Assembly: GCF_008017455.1 (NCBI RefSeq)
Contig: NZ_VRTY01000013.1
Location: 22,642 to 86,641, forward strand
Source of the DNA: Pontibacter qinzhouensis
Lineage (GTDB): Bacteria; Bacteroidota; Bacteroidia; Cytophagales; Hymenobacteraceae
DNA: 64,000 nt
Reading direction: 5' to 3'
Part shown: one piece after another, positions 24,603 through 33,058 of the stretch
Layout: each line of letters opens with the position of its first letter
Position numbering within the stretch: the first letter of the stretch is position 1
Program-made: the position numbers and the translations under genes
Notes under the pieces: generated by a model
Told to the model about the DNA's origin: nothing
What the model saw: only the letters and a program-made list of their open reading frames with translations
The model's database searches: none

Positions 24603-25949
24603 TTAATCTGCTTTGTTAAAATCCATGGTTAAACTGAATACGTGCTTACGCTGATCCCGGTACAAGGCTTGAACGCCATCTATTATTTTGTTGAACTGGT
24701 AGGTTTTCTTTGGGTCTGCTGCCGGATCGTTGTCGTTTTCGGTCGACCAGTTTTCGATCCAGGTGGGCACCACCTGCTGCAGTTGCAGGGCCAGTGTGCC
24801 TTTGTTAGCGGTTAGCTCCGGCACGTTTACCTGCACAAAATGCGTATAGCCAGCCAGTTCAGGTATGGCCTTGGTGTCTTCCGTTGCGGCTGAAATGTCG
24901 CCTATAGTTGCCCGGCAGCCGGTTGCTGCCAGTTTCAGATTGCGCTTCAGGTAGGCCAGCTCCTGCATAGAGGCAGGCAGCGTGTTCAGGTCCACACCAA
25001 TAGTGAACGACACCGGCTCGTCCTTTTGCGGCTGTATATTTACGGAAGTACAGGTTTCGGCAGTGCGGGAGGTGCAGTACACCACGCCAGCCGGTCTGAA
25101 CTGTTTCGACTTTAAAACGGCAGAGTAAGGCAATGTAGTATAGCCGAAGCCAAAGTAAGCCTGCTGCGCCGGCAGGTTCCGGAGCACCTTATTTGTAACC
25201 ACCTGTACTTCCTGCTGCTTGCCGATTACCCAGATGTAGTACGGTATTTCCTCGCCATCGAGTTTTTTGCTGACAGCCGGTTTCTTTACGGCCGGATAGT
25301 AAGAACCATAAAACGAAGAAGCATCGGCCAGTACAGCCACCACCAGCCCTTTGTGCTCGGCCAGTTTCAGGCTGCTCCTGATGTCGGAGTCCAGGGAAAT
25401 AAACTGTCCCTGGTCGCGTGGGTCGGGACCATGAATAAAGTCTGATACGATGATGCTGACAGTGTTTTGTGCCACCGACTTTTCGAGGGCGGCCTGTAAC
25501 ATGGCCGGTAAGGGTGTGCCCAGTACATTGGCTTTAATGCCGCTCACGACTGTGCTTTTCAGCGTGCTGTAAGAAACGCTGTCGAGCACCGGGCGGCCCT
25601 GGTTGTCTTGCTTAGCCAGGTAATAGCTTTTAGAATCCACATAAATGCCGTCCTGCACTTCAGAAATCATTTTATTTAAGCGGCTCTGAAATTCGGTGGG
25701 TTTTCTTCCGGCTTCGGCAGGTGGCATAAAGCCTTTCATGCCGTTCGATACCTCGAGGTACAGGTTTACATCTACTTTAGAACTTTCGGCTGGCGCCGTA
25801 GTCGTAGTGCGCGGCTCGTCTTTCTGTTCAACTGTAGCAGTAGCCTCCCCGGTTTCTTCGCCGCTACTTTCTTTTTTGTAGCAACCAGAAACAACCAGCA
25901 GCAGGCTCAGCAGCAAATAAAGGCTGCTTACAGACTTTGTTATAGGCAT
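24603..25949 (-). CDS. VWA-like lipoprotein, first gene of the tubulin/actin cluster
   Basis: 448 residues. The lipobox VVSGC places the lipid on Cys 23; a Glu/Thr-rich linker follows. From about residue 60 the fold looks like a von Willebrand A domain: VNLYLEVSNGMKGF stands where the MIDAS strand (DxSxS) is expected, with Glu instead of Asp, then VAQNTVSIIVSDFIHG (second MIDAS-like strand, with Asp), then GLVVAVLADASSFYG. The C-terminal half (about 250-448) is beta-rich and unassigned. The degenerate MIDAS suggests weak or absent metal binding. It is expected on the periplasmic face of a membrane, linked through the adjacent membrane protein to the cytoplasmic NTPases. Identification as VWA is by pattern only. 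Confidence 0.55.
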   Translation of the reverse strand: MPITKSVSSLYLLLSLLLVVSGCYKKESSGEETGEATATVEQKDEPRTTTTAPAESSKVDVNLYLEVSNGMKGFMPPAEAGRKPTEFQSRLNKMISEVQDGIYVDSKSYYLAKQDNQGRPVLDSVSYSTLKSTVVSGIKANVLGTPLPAMLQAALEKSVAQNTVSIIVSDFIHGPDPRDQGQFISLDSDIRSSLKLAEHKGLVVAVLADASSFYGSYYPAVKKPAVSKKLDGEEIPYYIWVIGKQQEVQVVTNKVLRNLPAQQAYFGFGYTTLPYSAVLKSKQFRPAGVVYCTSRTAETCTSVNIQPQKDEPVSFTIGVDLNTLPASMQELAYLKRNLKLAATGCRATIGDISAATEDTKAIPELAGYTHFVQVNVPELTANKGTLALQLQQVVPTWIENWSTENDNDPAADPKKTYQFNKIIDGVQALYRDQRKHVFSLTMDFNKAD

Positions 25950-26454
25950 TTATTTTTTAGTAAGATGTTAGATGCTGGACATTATTTGTTTTGTGTTAAA
26001 AAGCTAGTTTCCGCTCAGCAACACATTTCCTCTTTGTAAATCTATCAAAATTAATCTGATCTACTAATGCACAGAAGTTTATTCGGCCTTCCTTCCGGCT
26101 TGTTTTTCACTTTCAGGAAATCCTATGAACGATTTCTTAAACGATTAGATACAATAGCTATTATATATTATGAAGACAATCTATTTAAAGATTTACAAAT
26201 CAATGCCTTATAATACATCTAACCAGAAAAAGCCTTGATACCTGAGACTGCATTTGAGCGTCGGAAGGCTATTTTCATTAGAAAAATTGCTGCTGGATGT
26301 TTGTTGGTCCCTGTTGCTTAATTATCTGAATCATAGAAGTTCGTGATTACACAGAATTTATAGAGAGATAAAAAACCGGCTATATATCCGCGTAATCTGC
26401 GTTATCCAGGTAATCCGTGATTCGGACCAACAGCAGGAATTCAGATGGGAAATA
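25950..26454. other. 505-base spacer, probable cluster promoter region plus repeats
   Basis: Holds a TAGATGTTAGATGC-type repeat (about 25962-25983), a Rep-A copy (26258-26290) and a GCGTAATCTGCGTTATCC-type repeat (about 26389-26425) that recalls a common Bacteroidota spacer repeat. The cluster's promoter should be here, but I cannot define it. Confidence 0.5.
26258..26290 (-). repeat. Rep-A copy 8
   Basis: CGTCGGAAGGC then ATTTTCATTAGAAAAATT. Confidence 0.7.
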
Positions 26455-27300
26455 TCAAAACAGCGAAAGCTGCGTGGAAACGCTTACTGCTGCTGCTACA
26501 GGTTTGGCAATGGGTGCTGTGGAGGTGAAACCGGAGCTGCGAACGGTATAAACAGGTGTTTCTGCGTACCTGGAGGCTACTACTATTTCGGTTCCGTCGG
26601 CGTGTCTGGCAAAAAGCTCTGCCACCAGTTTGGGGCAGTTGTTTTCTTTGGAGAGATGGCCGAGCAACAGGTGGCTCATAAACGAGGGCTTGTAGCCGGT
26701 AAAAAGCGTCAGCGCCTGCTTGTTCGACAAGTGGCCTTTGTTGCCGCTGATGCGCCGCTTCAGGTGGTAAGGGTAGTGCCCGTTCTGGAGCATGGTTTCA
26801 CAGTAGTTGGCTTCCAGAATGGCGGCATGGCATTGCTGGAAATGTGCGATAACGTGATCGCAGGGCGCGCCGATGTCGGTAAACACGCCCACTTTCACCC
26901 CCTGGCAGCTAACGATAAAGCTGTGTGGATCAGCAGCATCATGAAACTTAGGAAAGGCCGTAACCGATAGCGCCCCTACCTGTACCGGCTCATAGGCTCT
27001 GAACGGAATGGTTTGTACGCTGCTCAGGTTCAGCCTGGAAAAGCGCTCTGTGTCGTGGGTGATGTATACTGGTAAGCTGTGTTTTTTGGCCAGCACCTCG
27101 ATGCCCCGAATGTGGTCAGAGTGCTCATGCGATACAAAAATGGCCTTTACCTTGCTCATGCTCAGTCCCAGCCGCGCCATGCGTCTTTCGGTTTCGCGGC
27201 ACGAAATACCTGCATCCACTAAAACAGCCTCCTCTGCATTGCCTACATAATAGCAATTTCCGTTACTTCCCGAGTTTAGCGATGTGATGTACAATTCCAT
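26455..27300 (-). CDS. metallo-beta-lactamase-fold hydrolase, WalJ/YycJ-like
   Basis: 281 residues from ATG 27300 (MELYITSLNSGSNGNCYYVG). The start SLNSGSNGNCYYV and the zinc motif HEHSDH (58-63) match the YycJ/WalJ group of MBL-fold proteins. Further ligands are in FPKFHDAADPHSF and FTDIGAPCDHV; AILEANYCETML and LLGHLSKENNCP are also typical. These are usually exonuclease-like or DNA-processing hydrolases in the cytoplasm. Longer in-frame starts (to 27423) add an unconserved stretch that I exclude. Monocistronic; head-to-tail with the upstream receptor gene, separated by repeats. Confidence 0.9.
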   Translation of the reverse strand: MELYITSLNSGSNGNCYYVGNAEEAVLVDAGISCRETERRMARLGLSMSKVKAIFVSHEHSDHIRGIEVLAKKHSLPVYITHDTERFSRLNLSSVQTIPFRAYEPVQVGALSVTAFPKFHDAADPHSFIVSCQGVKVGVFTDIGAPCDHVIAHFQQCHAAILEANYCETMLQNGHYPYHLKRRISGNKGHLSNKQALTLFTGYKPSFMSHLLLGHLSKENNCPKLVAELFARHADGTEIVVASRYAETPVYTVRSSGFTSTAPIAKPVAAAVSVSTQLSLF

Positions 27301-27808
27301 AGAAATACAAAGTAACCTGATTTTCAGGTTTAATTCAACCTGGCACGGCCGCAATTTAGCATCACGGGATTTTGCGGCTGCCCCTGTGAAGTTACTACAA
27401 GCAGCCCTATAGCTAAAGTTCACCTTCCGGGGAGGTACAGCAAGCGATTTCGTAGTAAAATTTACCGGATCTAGCGGCTCCTATGCTGGTTCTCAAAGCG
27501 ATAGAAGTCAAAAAAAATCTGAAAAAACTTTCCGTCGCAACTCGCCTGGAAATCTGGCGCTTCCTTAATCTAACTATAGCCTTGACCAAAAAAGTACCAA
27601 AAAGCTTTGGAAGCCTTTTTTCATTCGAATAATTTGCTCGCGGCTAGTGCACCTCCATTTTGATGCTTATAAGAAGATGTATTAAACTTGAATTTTTTAA
27701 CGGCCAGAGGCCTTTGAATAACAGACACGAGCGAGGACGCTCGCGCCATGATTATTTTTAATTTTTAATTTTTAATTTCTAATTTCTAATTTTTAATTTG
27801 GCGAAGCA
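27301..27808. other. 508-base repeat-rich spacer
   Basis: Contains a Rep-A copy (27583-27635), a GAGCGAGGACGCTCGCGCCA repeat (27730-27749; second copy near 61731) and an extended run of TAATTTTTAATTTCTAATTT-type sequence (27751-27800) that ends at the TonB-receptor stop codon through GGCGAAGCACT. Confidence 0.6.
27583..27635 (-). repeat. Rep-A copy 9
   Basis: CCTTGACCAAA (box 3 remnant), CTTTGGAAGCC, TTCATTCGAATAATTT. Confidence 0.7.
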
Positions 27809-30598
27809 CTAGTTTAGCAACTCATCGAAAGTAAAGGACACATAGTAAAGCGCGCCAATGGTAGGGCCGCCATAGACTTGCCTGAACCTTTTATTGGTAA
27901 CATTGGAGCCTCCTACTTTCAGAATAGATTTTAGCGCAGGCATTTTATAACTCACCTGGGCATCGAGGGTGGAGTAGCTGGGGATAATGGCTTCGTTTAT
28001 GCCTGCAATAAAAGCCGATTGCCAGTTGTAGGAGCCAGACCAACGGTAAGTAAGTGCAAAGCCAATGTTGTTGTAAACATCTCGGTTGCTCAGCAGCAGG
28101 TTGTATTTCCACTCGGGTGTGTTGAAGGCCGGCACCTGGTCCGGATCTACGTTTTTGCCCAGGTCGAGTTTGTTCCAGTTTGCGTTGCCCCCAAGGCTGT
28201 ACCCTTTGTAGGAGTAAGTTAGCCCGATGGCTGCTCCCTGTGCCGACACGCGTTGGGCAGCGTTGGTGTAGAGTTGGTAAGGCTGGTAGCGGCCTAGAGC
28301 CACATCGAAGGCAGCGGCCTGTGGTTCCGTGCGGATATCACTTTGCGTCTGCACCACGGTGGTGCTCAGAATGAAGTTTTGGTAGGTGCTGTAATAGTAG
28401 TTCAGGTCGGCCAGTAGCGATTTGTTGAACAGCAGGCTTTTGTAGCCAATTTCGTAAGCCTGCACCTGCTCCGGCTGCACATAAGCCACTGTGGCAGGCT
28501 GTAAAACTGCCGTATTCTGCAGCACCGCCTCAGCACTACCGGCACCGCTGGCCACTGCCTGCGCCACTCTGGTTCCGAACTGCTGCACCGCCGATAGCCC
28601 AATGCTGTTGGAGCCTGGCCCATACAAGTTTAAGCCGCTGCTGTTGGAGGGTACGCCTCCTACCAGAATGGCCTGCCCCACATTCAGAAAAATAAACTGA
28701 TCCTGTGTAGTCGGGTTGCGGAATCCGGTTTGGAAAGAGGTTCTGAAATGGTGGTTTTCGGCAAGCGAGAATACAGCCGATGCACGTGGTGTAAAGCGCC
28801 CGTCAAAGTTCTCGTTTTTGTCGTAACGCACCGAGCCTGTAATCTTTAGCCTGTCTTTCAGCAGCATTCTGCTGCCTTGCACATAGGCCCCGTATTCGTA
28901 CATGGTAATATCGTTGCCGGTGGTGTCGCTGAAAATGGTGCCATCCGAATTGAGGTCATAGAGCCTGTAACTGCCACCTACCTGCACATCGAGCAGGCTG
29001 CCGGTGTACTGGCTGAAGTCGTATTGCCCTTCGGTGTGGTACATTTTTGTCTGGTCTTTGAACTGCGCTCCCACCCTGAAATCGGGGGTACCGGCAATGC
29101 GGGTGAGTTCCCGGTCGTATTCGGCGGTGCCTGGTACTAACCTGCCACGGTCGGCAAAGTTACGGGCCACGGCATGGTCGCCAGGGGTAATGCCCTGTTG
29201 CTCAAATAAGCCAAGGTATGCCACCGCATACTCCTGAAACCATTGCTGGTCGCTTTTCCAGGCGCGGTTCAGGTTAAGCGCCAGAAAACGGGAGTCGTAG
29301 GAGTCGCCGGCATTTTCGAGGGTAGCGTAGGCACGGGCAAAAAAGTGTGCCCCCTTCAGCTCCAGCTTGTGCTGCTGCAACCTGAAATTCTTGATAGCAT
29401 AACGGTTAGCACCCTGGTAAACCGATGTTCCGGCCCCAAACTTATACTGGTAAATAGCCTCGGCTTTTTCTGACAGCCGGTAATGCAGGGCGGCATCAGC
29501 TTTCAGGCTGTAGGTATCGTAATCTACCAGGTCGCGCTCGTTGTAGCCTGTTCGGGCTACCCGTACTGGTGCACCTCCCGCACCAATAGGTAAGCTGGTT
29601 ACAGCCTCATCGCCATACACATTCAGGGCGTTGTACGCTGGGTTCGTGGCCGGGGTGCCTGGCTGCCGGAACGTGAGCGGATCTACATTCTCGGTGCTGT
29701 TGGCATGCCAGTCGTGTGCCGTCATGTAAGCAAGGTTCACTTTAAAGGCAAAGCGGTTCCGGTACGCCTTTGCATACCGAAACATAGCCTCGTACATCGG
29801 TTTGGCCGCCACTTCCGAATCGTTAATGTGGTTTACGCCCAGTCGCACCATAGCACTGAAGCCCTGGTAATCGAACGGGTTTTTACTTGTCATGGACAGC
29901 ACACCGTTAAAGGCATTGGGGCCGTAGAGAGCTGAGGCAGCACCTGGAATTATCTCTACTCCTTCGGCATCCAGATCAGAAAGGCCAACCAAATTGCCGA
30001 GCGGCAGGTTCAGGCCTGGCGCCTGGTTATCCATGCCATCAATAAACTGCACGAACCGGTTGTTGCTGGTACTCATAAACCCGCGGGTGTTTACTATCTT
30101 AAACCCGAGACTGGTGGTAATCATGTCCACAGTTTTCAGGTTCTGCAGGCCGTCGTAGAAGTTGGCGGCAGGTGTTTCACGAATCGCCCTGCTATCGAGT
30201 TTCTCCACGCTTACCGGCGACCGCAGGATACTCTCCTCCACCCGCGATGCCGACACCACCACTTCGGAGCCGAGTAAGGCTGCCTCGCTTAAGCTGATGT
30301 TCAGGTTGCTGCGACTCTCTGAAACAACGACCTCCTGTGGAGTAAAGCCTACGATGGAGAACACCAGTGCAAAAGGCGCGGCAGTAGTTGTGGTAAGCGA
30401 GAAGGCGCCACGGGAGTCGGTGCTGGTGCCGGTTACTTTGCCTTTTACATACACATTAACGCCTGCCAGTCTTTCGCTTGTTTTGGCATTGGTTACCTGA
30501 CCGGCTATGGTAACAGGTGCCTGGGCTGATACCTGGTTAAAGGCTGAAGCTAAAGAGAAAAAAAACAGGATAAGGTGCCAGTGTAACATATGTTTCAT
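27809..30598 (-). CDS. TonB-dependent outer-membrane receptor with CarboxypepD-like domain
   Basis: 929 residues from ATG 30598 (MKHMLHWHLILFFFSLASAF signal peptide, cut after VSAQA). Residues about 28-105 are the CarboxypepD regulatory-like domain common in Bacteroidota (VTIAGQVTNAKTSERLAGVNVYVKG). The plug follows (about 115-240; VVVSASRVEESILRSPVSVE, DGMDNQAPGLNLP, VEIIPGAASALYGPNAFNGV), then the 22-strand barrel to the end. It imports a ligand across the outer membrane using TonB energy; no SusD partner or ligand-specific gene is adjacent, so the substrate is open. An upstream in-frame ATG at 30664 lacks a signal peptide and is rejected. Confidence 0.95.
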   Translation of the reverse strand: MKHMLHWHLILFFFSLASAFNQVSAQAPVTIAGQVTNAKTSERLAGVNVYVKGKVTGTSTDSRGAFSLTTTTAAPFALVFSIVGFTPQEVVVSESRSNLNISLSEAALLGSEVVVSASRVEESILRSPVSVEKLDSRAIRETPAANFYDGLQNLKTVDMITTSLGFKIVNTRGFMSTSNNRFVQFIDGMDNQAPGLNLPLGNLVGLSDLDAEGVEIIPGAASALYGPNAFNGVLSMTSKNPFDYQGFSAMVRLGVNHINDSEVAAKPMYEAMFRYAKAYRNRFAFKVNLAYMTAHDWHANSTENVDPLTFRQPGTPATNPAYNALNVYGDEAVTSLPIGAGGAPVRVARTGYNERDLVDYDTYSLKADAALHYRLSEKAEAIYQYKFGAGTSVYQGANRYAIKNFRLQQHKLELKGAHFFARAYATLENAGDSYDSRFLALNLNRAWKSDQQWFQEYAVAYLGLFEQQGITPGDHAVARNFADRGRLVPGTAEYDRELTRIAGTPDFRVGAQFKDQTKMYHTEGQYDFSQYTGSLLDVQVGGSYRLYDLNSDGTIFSDTTGNDITMYEYGAYVQGSRMLLKDRLKITGSVRYDKNENFDGRFTPRASAVFSLAENHHFRTSFQTGFRNPTTQDQFIFLNVGQAILVGGVPSNSSGLNLYGPGSNSIGLSAVQQFGTRVAQAVASGAGSAEAVLQNTAVLQPATVAYVQPEQVQAYEIGYKSLLFNKSLLADLNYYYSTYQNFILSTTVVQTQSDIRTEPQAAAFDVALGRYQPYQLYTNAAQRVSAQGAAIGLTYSYKGYSLGGNANWNKLDLGKNVDPDQVPAFNTPEWKYNLLLSNRDVYNNIGFALTYRWSGSYNWQSAFIAGINEAIIPSYSTLDAQVSYKMPALKSILKVGGSNVTNKRFRQVYGGPTIGALYYVSFTFDELLN

Positions 30599-31424
30599 AA
30601 GCTGTTTGGTTAAGGTAAATCTGCAAGTACTACAAGAGGAGAAGCAACAGGAAAGCAGATGCAACAGGAAGCGTAGAGGTGATATAAATTACTGTATAAT
30701 CAATATGAAAAGTCTTACCTGAAAATCTATATCTCTTATAAAAGGAGCTTTTCGCACTAAATAAAGATTCCCGGCAGCTTTACTAAAGTTATATTTTTTA
30801 TCAATATAAACAAATATTAAAGAACTAAAAATTATGCAGCATTTGAACCTTGCAGCAGGAACTGGTGGTGAAAAAGCGAAAGAATATTAGGCGATGAGTT
30901 GCATTAATTTATAGTTTTAGGCCTTCTCTGTAACCTGATCTACCCTTGAGGCAAACTGGCTATAAAAGCTTTGGAAGGGCTATTTCATTCTAATAATTTA
31001 CTATGAGTTTCTAACTAGCAGCTTTACGGCCAGTTGTTTAACCTCTGGTCTACAACCAGGCTTTAAAATTGTTTGCCCCACCCACGGCACAGCATGTTCT
31101 TTGTTCTGACTACCAATCAACAAGCAGTTGTTAAAATTTATCCTTATACACCTGTGGGAAGGATGATGATAGGTGTTAGAAGATCACAATTCTCTAAGTT
31201 ATGCCTTTGCAAAATCTAAAAGAGCTGCTGAGGTTTAGATGAAGTTTAGCAGAAACACGGCCTTTTCTCGGGCTGTTCCCTGTTCTTTTTATTTCTTTTT
31301 TTAAGGAGAATTCCCAAAAAAGGAAAAACAAATAATGGTTGTTGCGTAAAAGGAGTCGTAGTATAACCATTCAGAAAATATTTTTACTTACCTCTTTAAT
31401 TCCTCTTGTACAATTCCCAAGCTT
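30599..31424. other. 826-base divergent intergenic region
   Basis: Lies between the leftward receptor gene and the rightward lipoprotein gene, so it should contain both promoters. One Rep-A copy (30941-30999) is in the middle. AT-rich; no open frame worth keeping. Confidence 0.5.
30941..30999 (-). repeat. Rep-A copy 10
   Basis: TACCCTTGAGGCAAA (box 3), CTTTGGAAGGGC, TTTCATTCTAATAATTT. Confidence 0.75.
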
Positions 31425-32438
31425 ATGAAAACATTCTTCAACTCAACTGTGGCTACAGCTGTGGCCTGCCTGTCACTTTTTAGCTGTACCCAACAAGACG
31501 AAGAACTGTCGCCAAACGAATCTTTAAAAGTTTCGCAACAGTCTGACCTGGTTGGTTTCGACCCCACTACCTGTAATTTAATTCAGTCTTTCGGTACAGG
31601 CGAGTTGCCGCGTGCTGTAGATGTAATTGAAGAAAACAGAGCCATTTTCACGGTTAAGGCGCAGCGCAGAGGCCATAACGGCAAGTATCTGAACGAAACT
31701 TCGGCTGTTTTACTCGATCCGCAAGACCCTGCCACTAATTTACTTAACCCCTTCGATACACAAATGGCTGGCGTTTATGGTCTGCTTACCGTTGGCGACG
31801 AATCTGGGCTGGCAGCCAACGAAACCGGCGGCCGCGTTATTCTGGATTTTACGCCGGTGAGTTCTGTTACCATGAAAACACTGGTTGTAGCCGATATAGA
31901 AGAATCTGAGGCAGGTTCTAAAGTGCAGCTTTTCAGCAGCACCGGTCAGCTACTCGACGAAAAACCATTGCCGGTAACAGGAGATAAAGGCTTAGGTTTT
32001 GTTTCTTTTGATAACGTACCAGGTGTAGCCAAAGTAATTGTAACATTTGGCTATGAGCGCCAAAAATCAGGTTCTGGTGCTATAGCTCGTTTGCAGCTTT
32101 GTATTGAAGGTGAAGGTGTAGATGATTTTTGCTTCCAGAGCATCAACTCTGTGTGGATGCAGTACACAGGCTCCAACCCGGCCAACATAACCGTAAAAGC
32201 AAAAGAGGGGGCAGCCTCCAAAGTTGTTTACAGCGGAAAAGGCGTGAAACCAGGTACCATGTTTAAGCTCGAAAATGCTGCAGGTTTTGGCGAAGCGCTG
32301 GTAGTAGAAACCCAACGCAAAGACAAAGAAACGATTCCGATGACCTGCAACGGCCCGACTTCGCTTAAGAAACAGTACGGCAACTTTAAGTTAGTTGAAG
32401 TTAGATCAGGCGCCGGCATGCCGCTGCTGCTGCAGTAA
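31425..32438 (+). CDS. lipoprotein of unknown function
   Basis: 337 residues. The lipobox SLFSC gives Cys 21 as the lipidation site. The mature protein is beta-rich, with patterns such as GGRVILDFTPVSSVTMKTLVV and ARLQLCIEGEGVDDFCF, reminiscent of a jelly-roll surface domain in the first 210 residues. A second region resembles Ig-like modules (ITVKAKEGAASKVVYSGKG). I recognise no family. It is monocistronic and is followed by a good terminator at 32465-32495. Confidence 0.7.
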   Translation: MKTFFNSTVATAVACLSLFSCTQQDEELSPNESLKVSQQSDLVGFDPTTCNLIQSFGTGELPRAVDVIEENRAIFTVKAQRRGHNGKYLNETSAVLLDPQDPATNLLNPFDTQMAGVYGLLTVGDESGLAANETGGRVILDFTPVSSVTMKTLVVADIEESEAGSKVQLFSSTGQLLDEKPLPVTGDKGLGFVSFDNVPGVAKVIVTFGYERQKSGSGAIARLQLCIEGEGVDDFCFQSINSVWMQYTGSNPANITVKAKEGAASKVVYSGKGVKPGTMFKLENAAGFGEALVVETQRKDKETIPMTCNGPTSLKKQYGNFKLVEVRSGAGMPLLLQ

Positions 32439-32464
32439 TAGCTGAAGTACTAAAGTACAAACAT

Positions 32465-32495
32465 AAAAAGGGAAGCAGTTGTTGCTTCCCTTTTT
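32465..32495 (+). terminator. intrinsic terminator after lipoprotein gene
   Basis: Thirteen-base perfect arms (32465-32477, 32483-32495; GGGAAGCA core) with a 5-base loop and a T-run. Located 26 bases after the stop codon of the lipoprotein gene. Confidence 0.9.
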
Positions 32496-32614
32496 ATTTT
32501 TGTCAGATCTACTATCAGATTTTAGATACTAGATTTTTGCAAATTAACTGAAGTTACGCACATTTATCAGGAAGTCTCCTGTTAGTTGGTTCTAATACAT
32601 TTGGTACCAGTTTC

Positions 32615-32714
32615 ATCCGGTGCCCTTAGCCCTGCATGTTCCATTGTTTAGCTCCGAGCGCTTAAGGCCGCGGGGCCTCGTTCTCGGGCATCGCGCTGCT
32701 GCATCTTTCCTGCC
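32615..32714 (+). repeat. ~100-base structured repeat, left copy
   Basis: Begins ATCCGGTGCCCTTA and contains GCGCTTAAGGCCGCGGGG and GCATCTTTCCTG. It aligns without length change over the first ~70 bases with the reverse complement of 37832-37928. It can fold with AGCGC/GCGCT and GGCC pairings. It is markedly more GC-rich than the surrounding spacer. Confidence 0.75.
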
Positions 32715-32996
32715 AGGGGTGCAGGGGCCCCTTTTAGGCTCGCTCCCGCTCAGGCTGCCTGCGGCACCGGAAACCTGCAAAGTCCCTCAACCCAAGAACT
32801 GGAAATTTATGCTCTTAGTTGAGACTATAGCACCAGCTAATGTCTCGAGTTGCTCTGGGAATACTATTTCTTTGCTGGTCGCATTAGTGCCTAACATCAG
32901 TAATTATGAAATAGTTTTTCCCATTCATCCTCTCCATCACATATTCAATTTGCCTGTTTTTCATCTTCACATTCTTGTATTAAATAACCAGCAATC

Positions 32997-33058
32997 AAAT
33001 TATTCTAATGAAATCAGCCTTCCGAAGGAAAAAACTGTTTCATTGGCCAAGGGTAAAG
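32997..33058 (+). repeat. Rep-A copy 11
   Basis: AATTATTCTAATGAAATC, GCCTTCCGAAGG, TTGGCCAAGGGTAAAG; all three boxes, ending against the amidohydrolase stop codon. Confidence 0.85.

Larger units (their letters stand above)
32439..33058. other. 620-base spacer with terminator, structured repeat and Rep-A
   Basis: From left: a terminator (32465-32495), a GC-rich ~100-base repeat (32615-32714) and a Rep-A copy ending one base before the amidohydrolase stop codon (32997-33058). A 160-codon plus-strand frame spanning it (32620-33102) is formed from these repeats and is not a gene. Confidence 0.6.
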
